Origin: Woronichinia naegeliana WA131
Lineage (GTDB): Bacteria > Cyanobacteriota > Cyanobacteriia > Cyanobacteriales > Microcystaceae
Reading direction: 5' to 3'
Assembly: GCA_025370055.1 (NCBI GenBank)
Contig: CP073041.1
Coordinates: 4,092,001-4,156,000 of the forward strand
Length of the DNA: 64,000 nucleotides
The notes beneath the pieces were generated by a model. It did not search any database. It saw only the letters and a list, made by a program, of their open reading frames with translations, and was not told where the DNA came from. How positions within the stretch are numbered: the first letter of the stretch is position 1; the number at the start of each line of letters is the position of its first letter. Below are positions 8,058 to 17,698 of the stretch, in pieces. The position numbers were made by a program, and so were the translations under genes.

Positions 8058-9344
8058 GTGGCAAAACCTAGGAAAATGATGGGAGTCCAGCAAATCCTGT
8101 TAAGCCCCAGCAAGGATACGAAGGTAATCCTGGAATATGTCTGCTCGGAGTCTAATAAGCTGCATAACTGCGCGGTTTATTATGCTCGCCAGGTCTGGTT
8201 CAAAAGTCGTCGTTTTGTCTCTGGATTTGAGCTTGTCAACGAGATGGGAAAGAATAGGCATTTCTCAGCCCTTTCCTCTGAGGCTGCTGTTCAAACCTGT
8301 TTATCGGTCGGAGAATCAATTAGCTCTTTTGCCAGGTTACTCTCACAATTCAATAAAGGTGAGTTAGAACAGAAGCCTCGAATGCCCAATTATCGGAGGA
8401 CTGGCTATCAAGTTGTATCTTTCCCTAAGCGATGTTTGAAATTAGTCAACGGACAAGTAAGATTGCCGCTAGGCTTGCAGACAAAAGCATGGTTTGGGTT
8501 AAAGGAGTTTTTTATTCCGATGCCGTCTAACCTTGACTTTGATAAAATCAAGGAATTGCGTATCTTGCCCAGAAACAATTGTTTTTATGCTGAATTTGTT
8601 TATGCAGTTGAGCCGATTAAAAACGGATTTGCTCTATCGAGGGTATTGGGGTTAGATCACGGAATAAATAACTGGTTAACAGGAGTAAGCACTGTCGGCA
8701 CTAAATTCATTATTGACGGCAGACAGATAAAATCCATTAACCAATGGTACAACAAGCAAGTCGCTAGGTTAATGACCGACAAACCACATGGGTTTTGGTC
8801 TAATCGTTTAGCTTCATTGACTGAAAAACGAAATCGCCAAATGCGAGATGCAATCAATAAAGCTGCGAGGCTTGTAATTAATCACTGCATTGAGAACCAA
8901 ATTGGAACCATTGTTTTTGGATGGAATCAAGGTCAAAAGCAGAAGGTTAATCTAGGCGACAAAACTAACCAAAATTTTGTTCAAATTCCAACTGGGAGAC
9001 TAAAAGAACGAATCAAGCAACTATGCTTGTTGTATGATCTTCGGTTTGTTGAAACAGAAGAAAGTTATACGTCTCAATCCAGCTTTTTAGATGCCGATGA
9101 GATTCCTGTGTACGGTGAAAAACCCGATGAATGGAAGTCTTCAGGTAAGCGTATTAAAAGGGGACTGTTCCGAGCGGCTGATGGTTCTGTGATTAGCGCA
9201 GACTGTAATGGAGCGGCCAATATTTTACGAAAGGTAGCGGTAACACTTGGGCTTGACCTAAGTGGAATCAGTAGAGGTGCTTTGACTACACCTTTGAGGC
9301 TCAGATTTTGGGCTATTCAAGAATCTCAGTGTCTTCAGGCCTGA
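8058..9344 (+). CDS. tnpB: TnpB-type nuclease homologue (IS200/IS605 group), atypical RuvC-II
   Basis: A 428-residue TnpB. RuvC-I is VLGLDHGINNWLTGVS and RuvC-III is ISADCNGAANILRKVA. At the usual RuvC-II position the sequence reads IGTIVFGWNQGQKQ, where most TnpBs have a glutamate (VxEDL). The nearest candidate is FVETEESYTSQSS about 40 residues later. The zinc-ribbon cysteines are also missing. This pattern is seen in a subset of IS608-like TnpBs. The start is GTG at 8058; ATG codons at 8076 and 8079 are alternatives. The stop codon lies inside the right-end hairpin, consistent with the guide RNA overlapping the gene end in this family. Confidence 0.85.
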   Translation: MAKPRKMMGVQQILLSPSKDTKVILEYVCSESNKLHNCAVYYARQVWFKSRRFVSGFELVNEMGKNRHFSALSSEAAVQTCLSVGESISSFARLLSQFNKGELEQKPRMPNYRRTGYQVVSFPKRCLKLVNGQVRLPLGLQTKAWFGLKEFFIPMPSNLDFDKIKELRILPRNNCFYAEFVYAVEPIKNGFALSRVLGLDHGINNWLTGVSTVGTKFIIDGRQIKSINQWYNKQVARLMTDKPHGFWSNRLASLTEKRNRQMRDAINKAARLVINHCIENQIGTIVFGWNQGQKQKVNLGDKTNQNFVQIPTGRLKERIKQLCLLYDLRFVETEESYTSQSSFLDADEIPVYGEKPDEWKSSGKRIKRGLFRAADGSVISADCNGAANILRKVAVTLGLDLSGISRGALTTPLRLRFWAIQESQCLQA

Positions 9345-9345
9345 G
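9325..9345 (+). repeat. Right-end hairpin of IS200/IS605 element
   Basis: Begins CTCAGTGTCTT and ends GGCCTGAG, a near-perfect match to the left-end hairpin at 7513-7533. It overlaps the last codons of tnpB. Confidence 0.7.
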
Positions 9346-9407
9346 AGTGTCAATAGTGGGTGATCAGAAACAGATTTGGTATTATTCATTTTTTAGAGGC
9401 CAGCATT

Positions 9408-10004
9408 ATGGGTATCGGCGATCGCTTTAATCAATTGACAGGGAAAACCCGCTATGTGGTCTCTCGTATTTTTCTTTATTTACGAGGGCAAGAAATTGCA
9501 CCCTTATTGGGAACCTTAAATCAAGCAGGACGAGAAACGGTGGATGCCGATGGCGATTTGGAAGTGGCTGGGGAAGGCTTAGTCAATATTTGCCAATCTC
9601 TACTTCAGTTAAAACTTCATTGGGAATCGGCGGCGAATGAGGGTGAAGTCTTTTGGAAAGAAGGAGAAGCGGGAGATTTTGTCAATGAATTGTTTACCGA
9701 TTCGGCCCAACGTTATCTTTCTGATATCAGACAAGATCCCTTGGCCGAAGATGAACCTCTGACCTTGCCAATTACCAGCAATCTGGTGGTGATGATTACC
9801 GTTGCGTTTACCGGGGAAGTTGCGGATTTGGAAACCAACCTGGCGGATAGAGAAGCCCTAGAGTATGGATTGAAAGCTCTGATTAATCTTCATTATCAGC
9901 ATCGGCTAGAAGCAATCCAAGTTCATTTTTCTCCTGCCCAATTAGGTGACGAGTTAACCAGTGAACAGGTACTATTAAACTTTCCAGAGTTAGTCCCCAT
10001 TTAA
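9408..10004 (+). CDS. DUF1517 family protein
   Basis: A 198-residue soluble protein resembling the cyanobacterial/plastid DUF1517 family (RYVVSRIFLYLRGQEIAPLL, then the conserved block DADGDLEVAGEGLVNICQSLLQ). Function is unknown. The frame is open from 9360, but the ATG at 9408 starts the conserved region, whereas the upstream part abuts the transposon end. No signal peptide or membrane helix is evident. It stands alone between the IS and the phytochrome gene. Confidence 0.7.
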   Translation: MGIGDRFNQLTGKTRYVVSRIFLYLRGQEIAPLLGTLNQAGRETVDADGDLEVAGEGLVNICQSLLQLKLHWESAANEGEVFWKEGEAGDFVNELFTDSAQRYLSDIRQDPLAEDEPLTLPITSNLVVMITVAFTGEVADLETNLADREALEYGLKALINLHYQHRLEAIQVHFSPAQLGDELTSEQVLLNFPELVPI

Positions 10005-10123
10005 GTCTGGGGGAAATTTGGCACCTGGGTTGATTGGCTCAGATGGTGACGGTTTCCATCAAAGGGTCAAACGCATCTTTTTTAGGATAATGTTAAAGAT
10101 TGATGAGAAGGACAGCCCAAATA

Positions 10124-12397
10124 ATGGAAACGGTTAATTTAACTAATTGCGATCGCGAACCAATTCATATTCCAGGGGCTATTCAGCCCCACGGTTGTCT
10201 ATTGGTAATTTCACGAAGTAACTGGCAGATTACCCAGATCAGTAATAACACAGAAAGCTTGCTAGGTATTCTTCCTCAACAACTACTAGGTCAATCCCTT
10301 GATCGATTGTTAACCACTGAGCAAATAACCGCGATCGCTAACTGTTTAGATCGCAACTTTGAACTCATTAATCCCCTGAAACTCTCCCTAGCCACTCAGG
10401 AGGGCATGAAACCTTTTAGCGGTATTGTTCATTCCTTGGATGGGATTTCTCTGATTCTGGAATTGGAGCCGGATGAGAGTCACAATGGTCTCACTTTTGT
10501 CCAGTTTTATCAGATCTCAAAAAGTATTTTACTTCAGATGCAACAGGCTGGAAATCTGAGTGAATTATGCCAAGTCATGGTTCAACAACTCCGTAAAATA
10601 ACTGGTTTTGATCGAGTGATGATCTATCAATTTGATGAAACTGGAGCCGGCAACATTATTGCCGAAGATCGACTCGAAGAACTAGAACCTTATTTAGGAT
10701 TACATTACCCTGATTCCGATATTCCTCGCCAAGCCAAGCAACTCTATACCCTTAATTTGCTACGTTTAGTTCCCCAGGTTAACTACGAACCAGCCCCTAT
10801 TTTAGGATTAGATTCATTGGATTTAGAAAGAGAGCCACTCGATCTAAGCCTAAGTGTTCTCAGAAGTGTCTCCCCTATCCATATTAAATATTTACAAAAT
10901 ATGGGGGTTAAGGCCACCTTGACTATTTCTCTCCTCAAGCAAGGAAAACTCTGGGGATTAATTGCCTGTCATCACCAATCTCCCTATTTTATTTCCTACG
11001 AAATGCGGAGTATTTGTGAGTTTTTGGGACAGGTAATGGCCTTAGAATTGGATTCCAAGGAAGCGAATGAAGACCTGGATTATAAGATTTACTTGAAATC
11101 GATGCAGTCAGAATTAATCAAGAATTTAAGCGGTGCAGAAAATATTACCGATGCCTTAGTCAGAGATCGTAAACCTCTCTTAAATTTGGTGGGAGCGGAG
11201 GGGGCAGCCGTTTATACAGAAGGTCATTTGGTTCTGCTCGGTCATACGCCTTCAGAAGCAGATTTATTCGATTTAATTCAATGGCTAGAGACACAATTCC
11301 ATCAAGATCTGTTTGTCACCCATGCTTTACCAAAAGTCTATCCGGCCGCGATCGCCTTTAAGGAAGTGGCCAGTGGTCTATTAGCCCTTTCTATTACCAA
11401 TGTTCAGAAAAACTATGTGCTCTGGTTTCGACCCGAAGTATTGCAACAGGTGAATTGGGCGGGTGATCCCCAAAAAGCTCAACAAATTGAAGCAGATGGG
11501 ACATTAACTCTCTTTCCGCGTCAATCCTTTGAATTATGGCAAGAGACAGTGCAACAACAATCGCTCCCCTGGAAACCCTGGGAAATTGAAATGGCCATTG
11601 AACTTCGCAGTGCGGTGGTGGGTATTGTCTTACGTAAAATGAATGAATTAGCCGCTATTAACCTGGAACTGGAACGCAGCAATAGCGATCTAGATGCCTT
11701 TGCTTATATTGCCTCCCATGATCTCAAGGAACCACTACGAGGAATCCATAATTACTCGACTTTTTTATTAGAAGATTATGCCGAGCTACTAGATGCGGAG
11801 GGAGTCGATAAGCTACATACTTTAATTAAACTCACCAAACGAATGGAGGATTTAATTAATGCGTTATTACATTTTTCGCGTTTAGGTCGTCAGGAATTAA
11901 ATCTACAATTATTGGATTTGAATCAATCTCTTCAGTCGATTGTCGAACTTTTTACCGTCAGTAAAAGCACAGAAAACATTGATATTCGCATCCCACGACC
12001 TCTGCCTCCCATCTTCGGCGATCGCGTTTTACTAGAAGAAGTTTTTACGAATCTGATTAGTAATGCTTTAAAATATAATGATCGGCCCAAAAAATGGGTA
12101 GAAATTGGCTTTGTAGATCCCAAACCGGCTGATTCCTCCAACTTAGAAAGTCCGAAGTTTGTGACGTTTTATATCCAAGATAACGGCATTGGTATTCAGG
12201 AAAAGCACTTAGAAATGGTTTTCCGCATTTTTAAACGCCTACACGCCCTCAATAAATATGGTGGGGGAACCGGAGTAGGCTTAACGATTGTTAAAAAAAT
12301 CATCGAGCGTCATTATGGCAAAATTTGGGTCGAATCGGTTTATGGTCATGGCACTATCTTTTATTTCACCCTAAGGATAGAACAAATATTCAATTAG
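10124..12397 (+). CDS. Bacteriophytochrome-type sensor histidine kinase
   Basis: A red/far-red photoreceptor kinase of PAS-GAF-PHY-HisKA-HATPase layout. The N-terminal NCDREPIHIPGAIQPHG carries the cysteine that binds biliverdin in bacteriophytochromes. The GAF domain has YPDSDIPRQA and SVSPIHIKYLQNMGV, where the Cph1-type phycocyanobilin cysteine is replaced, so biliverdin is the likely chromophore (CphB-like). The kinase has ASHDLKEPLRGI with the phospho-His, NLISNALKYND (N box), DNGIGI and GGGTGVGLTIV (G boxes). TTG (10100) and ATG (10103) starts lie upstream; the ATG at 10124 is preferred because a purine-rich AGAAGGA precedes it. The response regulator 105 bases downstream is its probable partner. 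Confidence 0.9.
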   Translation: METVNLTNCDREPIHIPGAIQPHGCLLVISRSNWQITQISNNTESLLGILPQQLLGQSLDRLLTTEQITAIANCLDRNFELINPLKLSLATQEGMKPFSGIVHSLDGISLILELEPDESHNGLTFVQFYQISKSILLQMQQAGNLSELCQVMVQQLRKITGFDRVMIYQFDETGAGNIIAEDRLEELEPYLGLHYPDSDIPRQAKQLYTLNLLRLVPQVNYEPAPILGLDSLDLEREPLDLSLSVLRSVSPIHIKYLQNMGVKATLTISLLKQGKLWGLIACHHQSPYFISYEMRSICEFLGQVMALELDSKEANEDLDYKIYLKSMQSELIKNLSGAENITDALVRDRKPLLNLVGAEGAAVYTEGHLVLLGHTPSEADLFDLIQWLETQFHQDLFVTHALPKVYPAAIAFKEVASGLLALSITNVQKNYVLWFRPEVLQQVNWAGDPQKAQQIEADGTLTLFPRQSFELWQETVQQQSLPWKPWEIEMAIELRSAVVGIVLRKMNELAAINLELERSNSDLDAFAYIASHDLKEPLRGIHNYSTFLLEDYAELLDAEGVDKLHTLIKLTKRMEDLINALLHFSRLGRQELNLQLLDLNQSLQSIVELFTVSKSTENIDIRIPRPLPPIFGDRVLLEEVFTNLISNALKYNDRPKKWVEIGFVDPKPADSSNLESPKFVTFYIQDNGIGIQEKHLEMVFRIFKRLHALNKYGGGTGVGLTIVKKIIERHYGKIWVESVYGHGTIFYFTLRIEQIFN

Positions 12398-12502
12398 ACT
12401 CTTTTCCTTTAGAATAGAGTAAATGCGTGATCTAATTTTACTGTTATTGAACAACAAGATTTATAATTATTTGAGCGCAAGATAATCATAAATTACTTAA
12501 TC

Positions 12503-12931
12503 ATGGATAATCGGATTTTAGTTGTCGAAGATAGCGATGAAGATTTTAACGCCCTTTCCCGCATCATGGGAGAATTGGGACTACCCTCCTATCTGCGCCG
12601 TGTCTGTGATGGTGATGAAGCTCTCGATTATCTTTACAAACGGGGCTCCTACGAAAATGCTCAGATTGCACCCCATCCATCAATTATTTTACTAGACCTG
12701 AATTTACCTGGTACGGATGGACGAGAAGTTATCCAGCAAGTCAAACAAGATGATCACCTGAAAATGATTCCCATTGTGGTGTTGACGACTTCCAATAGCC
12801 CCCAGGACATTAAAACTTGTTATAACTACGGTGCGAACAGTTATTTAATTAAGCCGATGGGTATCAAAAAATTTAAAGAGACTGTTAGCGTGTTATGTGA
12901 ATATTGGTTAAAAACAGTCATTCTTCCCTAG
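12503..12931 (+). CDS. CheY-like response regulator (Rcp type)
   Basis: A 142-residue single-domain receiver. The acidic pocket is VVEDSDED, the phospho-acceptor Asp is in IILLDLNLPGTDG, and the conserved Thr/Lys are in VVLTTS and YLIKP. The insert YLYKRGSYENA is typical of Rcp1-type regulators paired with cyanobacterial phytochromes. There is no output domain, so it probably acts by protein contact. It lies directly downstream of the phytochrome gene and may be co-transcribed. Confidence 0.9.
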   Translation: MDNRILVVEDSDEDFNALSRIMGELGLPSYLRRVCDGDEALDYLYKRGSYENAQIAPHPSIILLDLNLPGTDGREVIQQVKQDDHLKMIPIVVLTTSNSPQDIKTCYNYGANSYLIKPMGIKKFKETVSVLCEYWLKTVILP

Positions 12932-13004
12932 AGATGCCGATTTTAAAAAGCGATCGCCTCCATCTTAAGCTAGGATTGCGAAATATCACTGCTCACTTTT
13001 GACC

Positions 13005-13217
13005 ATGCCTCTTGCTTCTGTTTTGCGTCGAAGATTGCCACAACCTTTTTTTAATCAATCTAAGCTCTTAAAGGGTAAAGTAATTACTCTCTTGTTTATT
13101 TTGCTCTTTAGTCTCACGATTTTAGGCACTACCCATAACTTTCGCTTTACGATGATGGGATTAATTACCTTTGTTCTTGCCTACTTAAGTAAAGGAATCC
13201 GACGGCGATCACCATGA
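13005..13217 (+). CDS. Small hydrophobic protein of unknown function
   Basis: A 70-residue protein with two hydrophobic segments (VITLLFILLFSLTILGT and FTMMGLITFVLAYL) flanked by basic residues, so probably an inner-membrane protein. Its stop overlaps the ureD start (ATGA at 13214-13217), which supports it being translated and coupled to ureD. I do not recognise a family. Confidence 0.55.
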   Translation: MPLASVLRRRLPQPFFNQSKLLKGKVITLLFILLFSLTILGTTHNFRFTMMGLITFVLAYLSKGIRRRSP

Positions 13218-14101
13218 ATAATGTTAATACTGAAACCATACCGGCATCGCTGTCATCACCTGCTATGAATGAAACAGGTTGGCAGGGAACATTAAAATTA
13301 GACTATGAATATCGTCAAAATAAAACCGTTTTAGCGCAATCTTTCGTAACGGCTCCTTTAAAAGTACAACGTTCCTTTTATCCTGAGGGGGAAGAATTTT
13401 GTCATACAGTGATGCTACATACGGCGGGGGGCATTGTGGGCGGCGATCGCCTTTCGCAATCGATTCAATTACAACCAAAAAGCCAAGTTCTGTTAACAAC
13501 CGCAGCTGCCAGTAAAATTTACCGCAGTGACCAAAGATTTGCTCAACAAAATATTAATATTCAACTGGCAGAACAGAGTTATTTGGAATGGCTCCCCCAA
13601 GAAACGATTATTTTTAATGAAGCTTATTATGAGCAAAAATTACACATTGAATTAGCGGCTCAGGCTCACTTTTGTGGCTGGGAAATTAATCGTTTAGGAC
13701 GTACTGCCAGGGGAGAAACCTTTTTAGCAGGGGAATGGCGATCGCGGTGGGAAATTTGGCGAGCCGGAAAACCGCTCTGGATTGATCGTCAACAGTTAAT
13801 CGGCAGTGAAACCACCGTGCAGAGTCCTAACGCCCTAGGGGGAATGCCCATTGTGGCCACGTTTATCTGGATTGGTCAAGCCGTTAACCTGGCTGATTTA
13901 CAAGCCGCTAGATATTTAGGGGAAACATTAATTAAACAGGGCAAAACTGGATTAACCTTAACCCAGGGTGACGGTTTATTCTGTCGCTATCGAGGGGATT
14001 CCACCGCCGAAGTTCGTAAATGGTTTAGCCAACTTTGGGATTTATTACGAAGCACCTATGGCCAACGGCAACCGATTAGACCGAGGGTTTGGAGTCTTTA
14101 G
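13214..14101 (+). CDS. ureD: Urease accessory protein UreD
   Basis: A 295-residue UreD (UreH), part of the UreDFG complex that loads nickel into urease. Family hallmarks are LHTAGGIVGGDRLSQ, LLTTAAASKIYRS, and LEWLPQETIIFNEAYYEQ. No urease structural or other accessory genes are in the window; in many cyanobacteria urease genes are dispersed, so this is not unexpected. A downstream in-frame ATG at MNETGWQGTLKL is a possible alternative start, but overlap with the small upstream gene favours 13214. Confidence 0.92.
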   Translation: MNNVNTETIPASLSSPAMNETGWQGTLKLDYEYRQNKTVLAQSFVTAPLKVQRSFYPEGEEFCHTVMLHTAGGIVGGDRLSQSIQLQPKSQVLLTTAAASKIYRSDQRFAQQNINIQLAEQSYLEWLPQETIIFNEAYYEQKLHIELAAQAHFCGWEINRLGRTARGETFLAGEWRSRWEIWRAGKPLWIDRQQLIGSETTVQSPNALGGMPIVATFIWIGQAVNLADLQAARYLGETLIKQGKTGLTLTQGDGLFCRYRGDSTAEVRKWFSQLWDLLRSTYGQRQPIRPRVWSL

Positions 14102-14298
14102 AATATTGGTGCAGTTTTGCTTGAGATACAGCACTTTGCAGTTAAATCTCGTACAGCCCACATTCCGCCAGGTAGTTCAAGAGATAAAGTAGTATTTTTG
14201 ACAGGAAGAGCCAAGAAAGGAAAGAATATGTTTATGTTTATGCTTAGAGATCAAATTAACAATGGTCTGAATGCCATCAATCTCTAACCAACGGATAA

Positions 14299-14466
14299 AC
14301 AGAAAAGACTGAAAGACCCAATGATGAGACTTTTATCCATAATTGGATGAACTATACGACCATCACAGGAGATGTTAAACAACTTAACCACAACACCAAC
14401 ATTTTCTATCGAACTCCTGTTTACGATCCCGATTTAGTACAAAAATTTCGAGAAGAGGATAATTAG
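14299..14466 (+). other. Unrecognised ORF fragment in a 370-base gap
   Basis: The 14102-14473 gap after ureD holds an open stretch of 55 codons ending in NIFYRTPVYDPDLVQKFREEDN. It looks protein-like but has no good start beyond an internal ATG at 14347, and stop codons lie just upstream. It may be the 3' remnant of a lost gene. A GGAAAG-preceded ATG at 14228 opens only 19 codons. Nothing else recognisable is seen in the gap. Confidence 0.25.
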
Positions 14467-14473
14467 TATAAAA

Positions 14474-16249
14474 TTATGGAATGCTTTGATTATTCTTCTC
14501 GCGTTTCCAATGCTGAATATTCCAGGTATTGCGATCCCAAGGGGTTAAGGCAACTCCAGTTAGCGTAGAACCGACACCAACCACATCAGCACGATGGACT
14601 AGGGGGATAACAATGAAATTATTGACTAATAAATCATTCATCGCCATAAATAATTGCTGACGTTTTTTCGGATCTAATGCCTGGGTTGCTTGTTGCCACT
14701 GTTGATCATACTTGGGATCACAATAACGCCCATAGTTTTCCCCTGACCAATTATTAGACCTCTGGGGAATGGCATGACAGGTAAAGGTTTGCATATATTT
14801 ACCTGGATCGGGGTTAGTATTACCAGTTGTAAACATTTGTAGATCCGCCGTAAAATGCTCAACTGTATCAGTATTAGCAGGATCACTGGAGAAAAAGATG
14901 CTGGGATCAATACTTTTAAGTTCTACCCCAATCCCGATATTTTGCAATCCCTGTTTAATTACCTGTTGGGCCTTTTGTCGCAGAGGATTAACACTGGTTT
15001 GAAAAACAACCTGCATTTCTACGCCATTTTTATCTCGAATACCATTATTATTGGTATCTTTCCAGCCAGCTTGATCTAATAGTTGGGCGGCTTTTTTCAG
15101 ATCAAAAAGATAATGTGTTTGGGAAGAATTATACTCCTTGGGCAAAAGTAAAATATTGGCGGTGGCTTGGCCGGTGACACCATAAAGCTGAGTTGCGATC
15201 GCCGCTCGATCAATGGCTAGGGCAAAGGCTTCTCTGACTTTTGGATCACGGAAAAAAGGATGGGGAAAAGCCAGGGTAGATCTGTCCCCTTTAGCATCTT
15301 TGTGATTAGGATCGGTCAAATTAAACACCAGTCGTTCACTCAAAGAACCCAGGTTGGCAACAACTTTTCCTCGACCTGCCGTTTCTAATGGCTTGAGAAT
15401 GGCAGCCTCTACTTGTAAATTGAAGGCATAATCCGCATCTCCCGTTTGTAGGACAGCCCTAGCGGCTGAAGTCGCATCACCCCCACCCTTGAGTTCAATC
15501 CGTTTAAAACCGAGAGTTCGTGCTTCCCGAAACTGAGGATTGGCTTCATAGACCACCGTATCGCCTGGTTTAAATAACACAACTCGATAGGGGCCCGTAC
15601 CCACCGGCAGCAAATTAGCGGGGGCCTGTCGAGCTTTTTCCCCTTGAAAATCTACAAAAAAATGACGCGGTAAAATCATGCCATCACTACCGACAAAGGG
15701 AATAAACCAAGCTGGATTAGCCGATTTAAAGGTTACTTTGACGGTTTGGGGATCTAAGGCCTCGACGCTTTTGATCGCTTCATAACTCCCCGAACTGGTG
15801 GAGCCAGCCTTGGGATTGGTAATAAATTGATAAGTAAAAACCACATCTTCGGCGGTAAAGGGCTTGCCATCTGACCATTTAATCCCCTTTTTCAATTGCC
15901 AAGTTACCGATTTTCCGTCCGCACTGAGTCCTCCATTGGCCACTGTGGGAATCTCGGCTGCTAGAAAAGGAATTAATTGTCCCTGGCCATCAAAACTGGC
16001 CAACGGTTCTAAACTAATTCGACTCGCCTCTCCATCCTTAAAACCAGTCGAGAGATGGGGGTTAAGAATCGTGGGGGCTTGCCAGGCAAGTATTTTGAGC
16101 GTGTCTAAATTATTTTGGCTTTGGACAGGAGAATTGGAAGGAGAGGTCGGAAGAGAACGAGAGCAACTTGTCAATAACAGAGATAAAATTCCGAAACTGA
16201 GAGCAAATCGAGATAAATATCCCCTAGAAGGCAAAAAATTAATCTTCAT
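14474..16249 (-). CDS. ABC transporter substrate-binding lipoprotein (peptide/nickel, family 5)
   Basis: A 591-residue extracytoplasmic solute-binding protein of the DppA/OppA type. The N-terminus is a lipoprotein signal with lipobox LLTSC (Cys29). The family signature spans ITWQLKKGIKWSDGKPFTAEDVVFTYQF-like sequence near residues 105-140. Such proteins bind oligopeptides or related ligands for an ABC importer; permease and ATPase genes are not adjacent, so the partner is elsewhere. A 360-base non-coding stretch separates it from the divergent APH gene. Confidence 0.9.
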   Translation of the reverse strand: MKINFLPSRGYLSRFALSFGILSLLLTSCSRSLPTSPSNSPVQSQNNLDTLKILAWQAPTILNPHLSTGFKDGEASRISLEPLASFDGQGQLIPFLAAEIPTVANGGLSADGKSVTWQLKKGIKWSDGKPFTAEDVVFTYQFITNPKAGSTSSGSYEAIKSVEALDPQTVKVTFKSANPAWFIPFVGSDGMILPRHFFVDFQGEKARQAPANLLPVGTGPYRVVLFKPGDTVVYEANPQFREARTLGFKRIELKGGGDATSAARAVLQTGDADYAFNLQVEAAILKPLETAGRGKVVANLGSLSERLVFNLTDPNHKDAKGDRSTLAFPHPFFRDPKVREAFALAIDRAAIATQLYGVTGQATANILLLPKEYNSSQTHYLFDLKKAAQLLDQAGWKDTNNNGIRDKNGVEMQVVFQTSVNPLRQKAQQVIKQGLQNIGIGVELKSIDPSIFFSSDPANTDTVEHFTADLQMFTTGNTNPDPGKYMQTFTCHAIPQRSNNWSGENYGRYCDPKYDQQWQQATQALDPKKRQQLFMAMNDLLVNNFIVIPLVHRADVVGVGSTLTGVALTPWDRNTWNIQHWKREKNNQSIP

Positions 16250-16609
16250 GAGTAAATGTCAATTCCTCAATCCACTTTACATTGAATGTTTTGTTAAGTT
16301 TTGAGAACTGTAACTTAGAATACGGAGCCTGGTGACTATCGATTCTACAGTGAATTTAGGGGAGTTCAGAAATTCACCCTTAGGTTCCTTGGGAGATTCT
16401 CTCGTTGATATTCAAACTTAGTTCAAAAGGGACGCTTTTTGATCTACCAAACGCCTTTCCCCTCAAGGAGCTTTATTTTAAAAATAATTTCAAAGATCAG
16501 CTCAATCATTTTAAGTATTTAGCATTTTCCCTCGCTTTACCAATGATATTTTTGATTTCAAGCATTTGACTCGGTTTCGTTCATTCTGATCAGGGAATGG
16601 CGGCCGGAT
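16250..16609. other. Intergenic region without recognised features
   Basis: About 360 bases between two divergent genes, expected to contain both promoters. I see no tRNA, repeat family, or convincing regulator site in it. Confidence 0.4.
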
Positions 16610-16636
16610 TTGATCAATACTGTAGAGAAAAATATA

Positions 16637-17698
16637 ATGCAACTTTTTCGTTCTTTCTCAACCGCAGCCCATCCCCATTCCTTTTTTGATCTGCCAACTT
16701 TTCGACCCGAAGTGGATGAGTCCTTTCCGGTTGTTTATTCTACTTTAGCTCCCCATGCTCTCACCCATCTTATTTTTCAACACTACGAGATTGAGGTTCC
16801 TAAGGGCTGCCGGTTTTGGCATCGGGGTTTAAGTGATGTTTATCTGGTGGAAACGATTTCTCAGCCTTACATTTTACGGGTTTCCCACCATCATTGGCGC
16901 ACTAAATCGGCGATCGATTTTGAATTGGATTTATTAACTTTCTTGGCAGCCCATCAACTACCCGTGGCGGCTCCTTTACGAACGAAACGAGGTTTTTTGT
17001 CGATTGAGGTGAATGCCCCAGAGGGAAAACGGTATGCTGCTTTGTTTCCGGTTGCGTCTGGTACGGTAGCGATCGGAGACTTGAATAAAACCCAAGGTTT
17101 TTTATTGGGGGAAGTGGTGGCTCAATTGCACCGAGTCTCTCAATCGTTTAGTCCTTTAGCCCATCGTCAACCCTTGACCGTGAGTTACTTACTGGATGAT
17201 TCTCTTCATGCGATCGCGCCTTTTATGAACCATCACAGTCTGGAATGGCATTATCTGATGGAGACGAGCAGCTTAATTAAAGCGCAGGTGAAAAATCTCC
17301 CGAAGGAAGCTCCCTATTGGGCGGTTTGTTGGGGGGATCCTCACAGTGGCAATGTCCATTTCACAGAGGACGCTCAGTTAACCTTATTTGATTTTGATCA
17401 GTGTGGTTATGGTTGGCGTGCCTTTGATATTGGCAAGTTTTTACAGGTTTCACTACAAACAGGCTTAAATCGGACTGTGCGGGAAGCTTTTTTAGCTGGT
17501 TATCAAGCAGTTAGTTCCCTCACGGCTCAAGAGTTAGCCAGTCTGCAAAGTTTAACTCAGATGGCCTATATCTGGTCTTGGGCGATTCATCTTAACAGTG
17601 TCAAGCTTTACGATTATAGTCGTCTAGATTCCTATTATTTTAATTATCGTTTGCAACGTCTTAAACAACTGCGATCGCCGGATTGGCAATTATTCTAA
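16637..17698 (+). CDS. APH/choline kinase-fold phosphotransferase
   Basis: A 353-residue aminoglycoside-phosphotransferase-fold kinase, most like the SrkA/YihE-homoserine kinase type II group. The ATP lysine region is YILRVSHHHWRTKSAIDFELDLL, the catalytic loop is CWGDPHSGNVHF and the metal-binding Asp is in LFDFDQCGYGWRAFDIGKFL. Substrate is not predictable; resistance activity should not be assumed. The start at 16637 (MQLFRSF) is chosen over 16610. Its 3' end overlaps the convergent mobA by nine bases. Confidence 0.8.
   Translation: MQLFRSFSTAAHPHSFFDLPTFRPEVDESFPVVYSTLAPHALTHLIFQHYEIEVPKGCRFWHRGLSDVYLVETISQPYILRVSHHHWRTKSAIDFELDLLTFLAAHQLPVAAPLRTKRGFLSIEVNAPEGKRYAALFPVASGTVAIGDLNKTQGFLLGEVVAQLHRVSQSFSPLAHRQPLTVSYLLDDSLHAIAPFMNHHSLEWHYLMETSSLIKAQVKNLPKEAPYWAVCWGDPHSGNVHFTEDAQLTLFDFDQCGYGWRAFDIGKFLQVSLQTGLNRTVREAFLAGYQAVSSLTAQELASLQSLTQMAYIWSWAIHLNSVKLYDYSRLDSYYFNYRLQRLKQLRSPDWQLF

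Larger units (their letters stand above)
7500..9350. mobile_element. IS200/IS605-family element with divergent tnpA and tnpB
   Basis: A Y1 (HUH) transposase on the minus strand and a TnpB on the plus strand lie between two near-identical 21-base hairpins (7513-7533 and 9325-9345). This is the IS605/IS608 layout. Precise cleavage sites were not determined, so ends are approximate to within about 20 bases. Confidence 0.8.

Noticed and set aside
16637-17698. Antibiotic resistance gene (aminoglycoside phosphotransferase)
   Set aside because: Only the kinase fold is shared; the sequence is closer to the SrkA/homoserine-kinase-like group and the context is not a resistance island.
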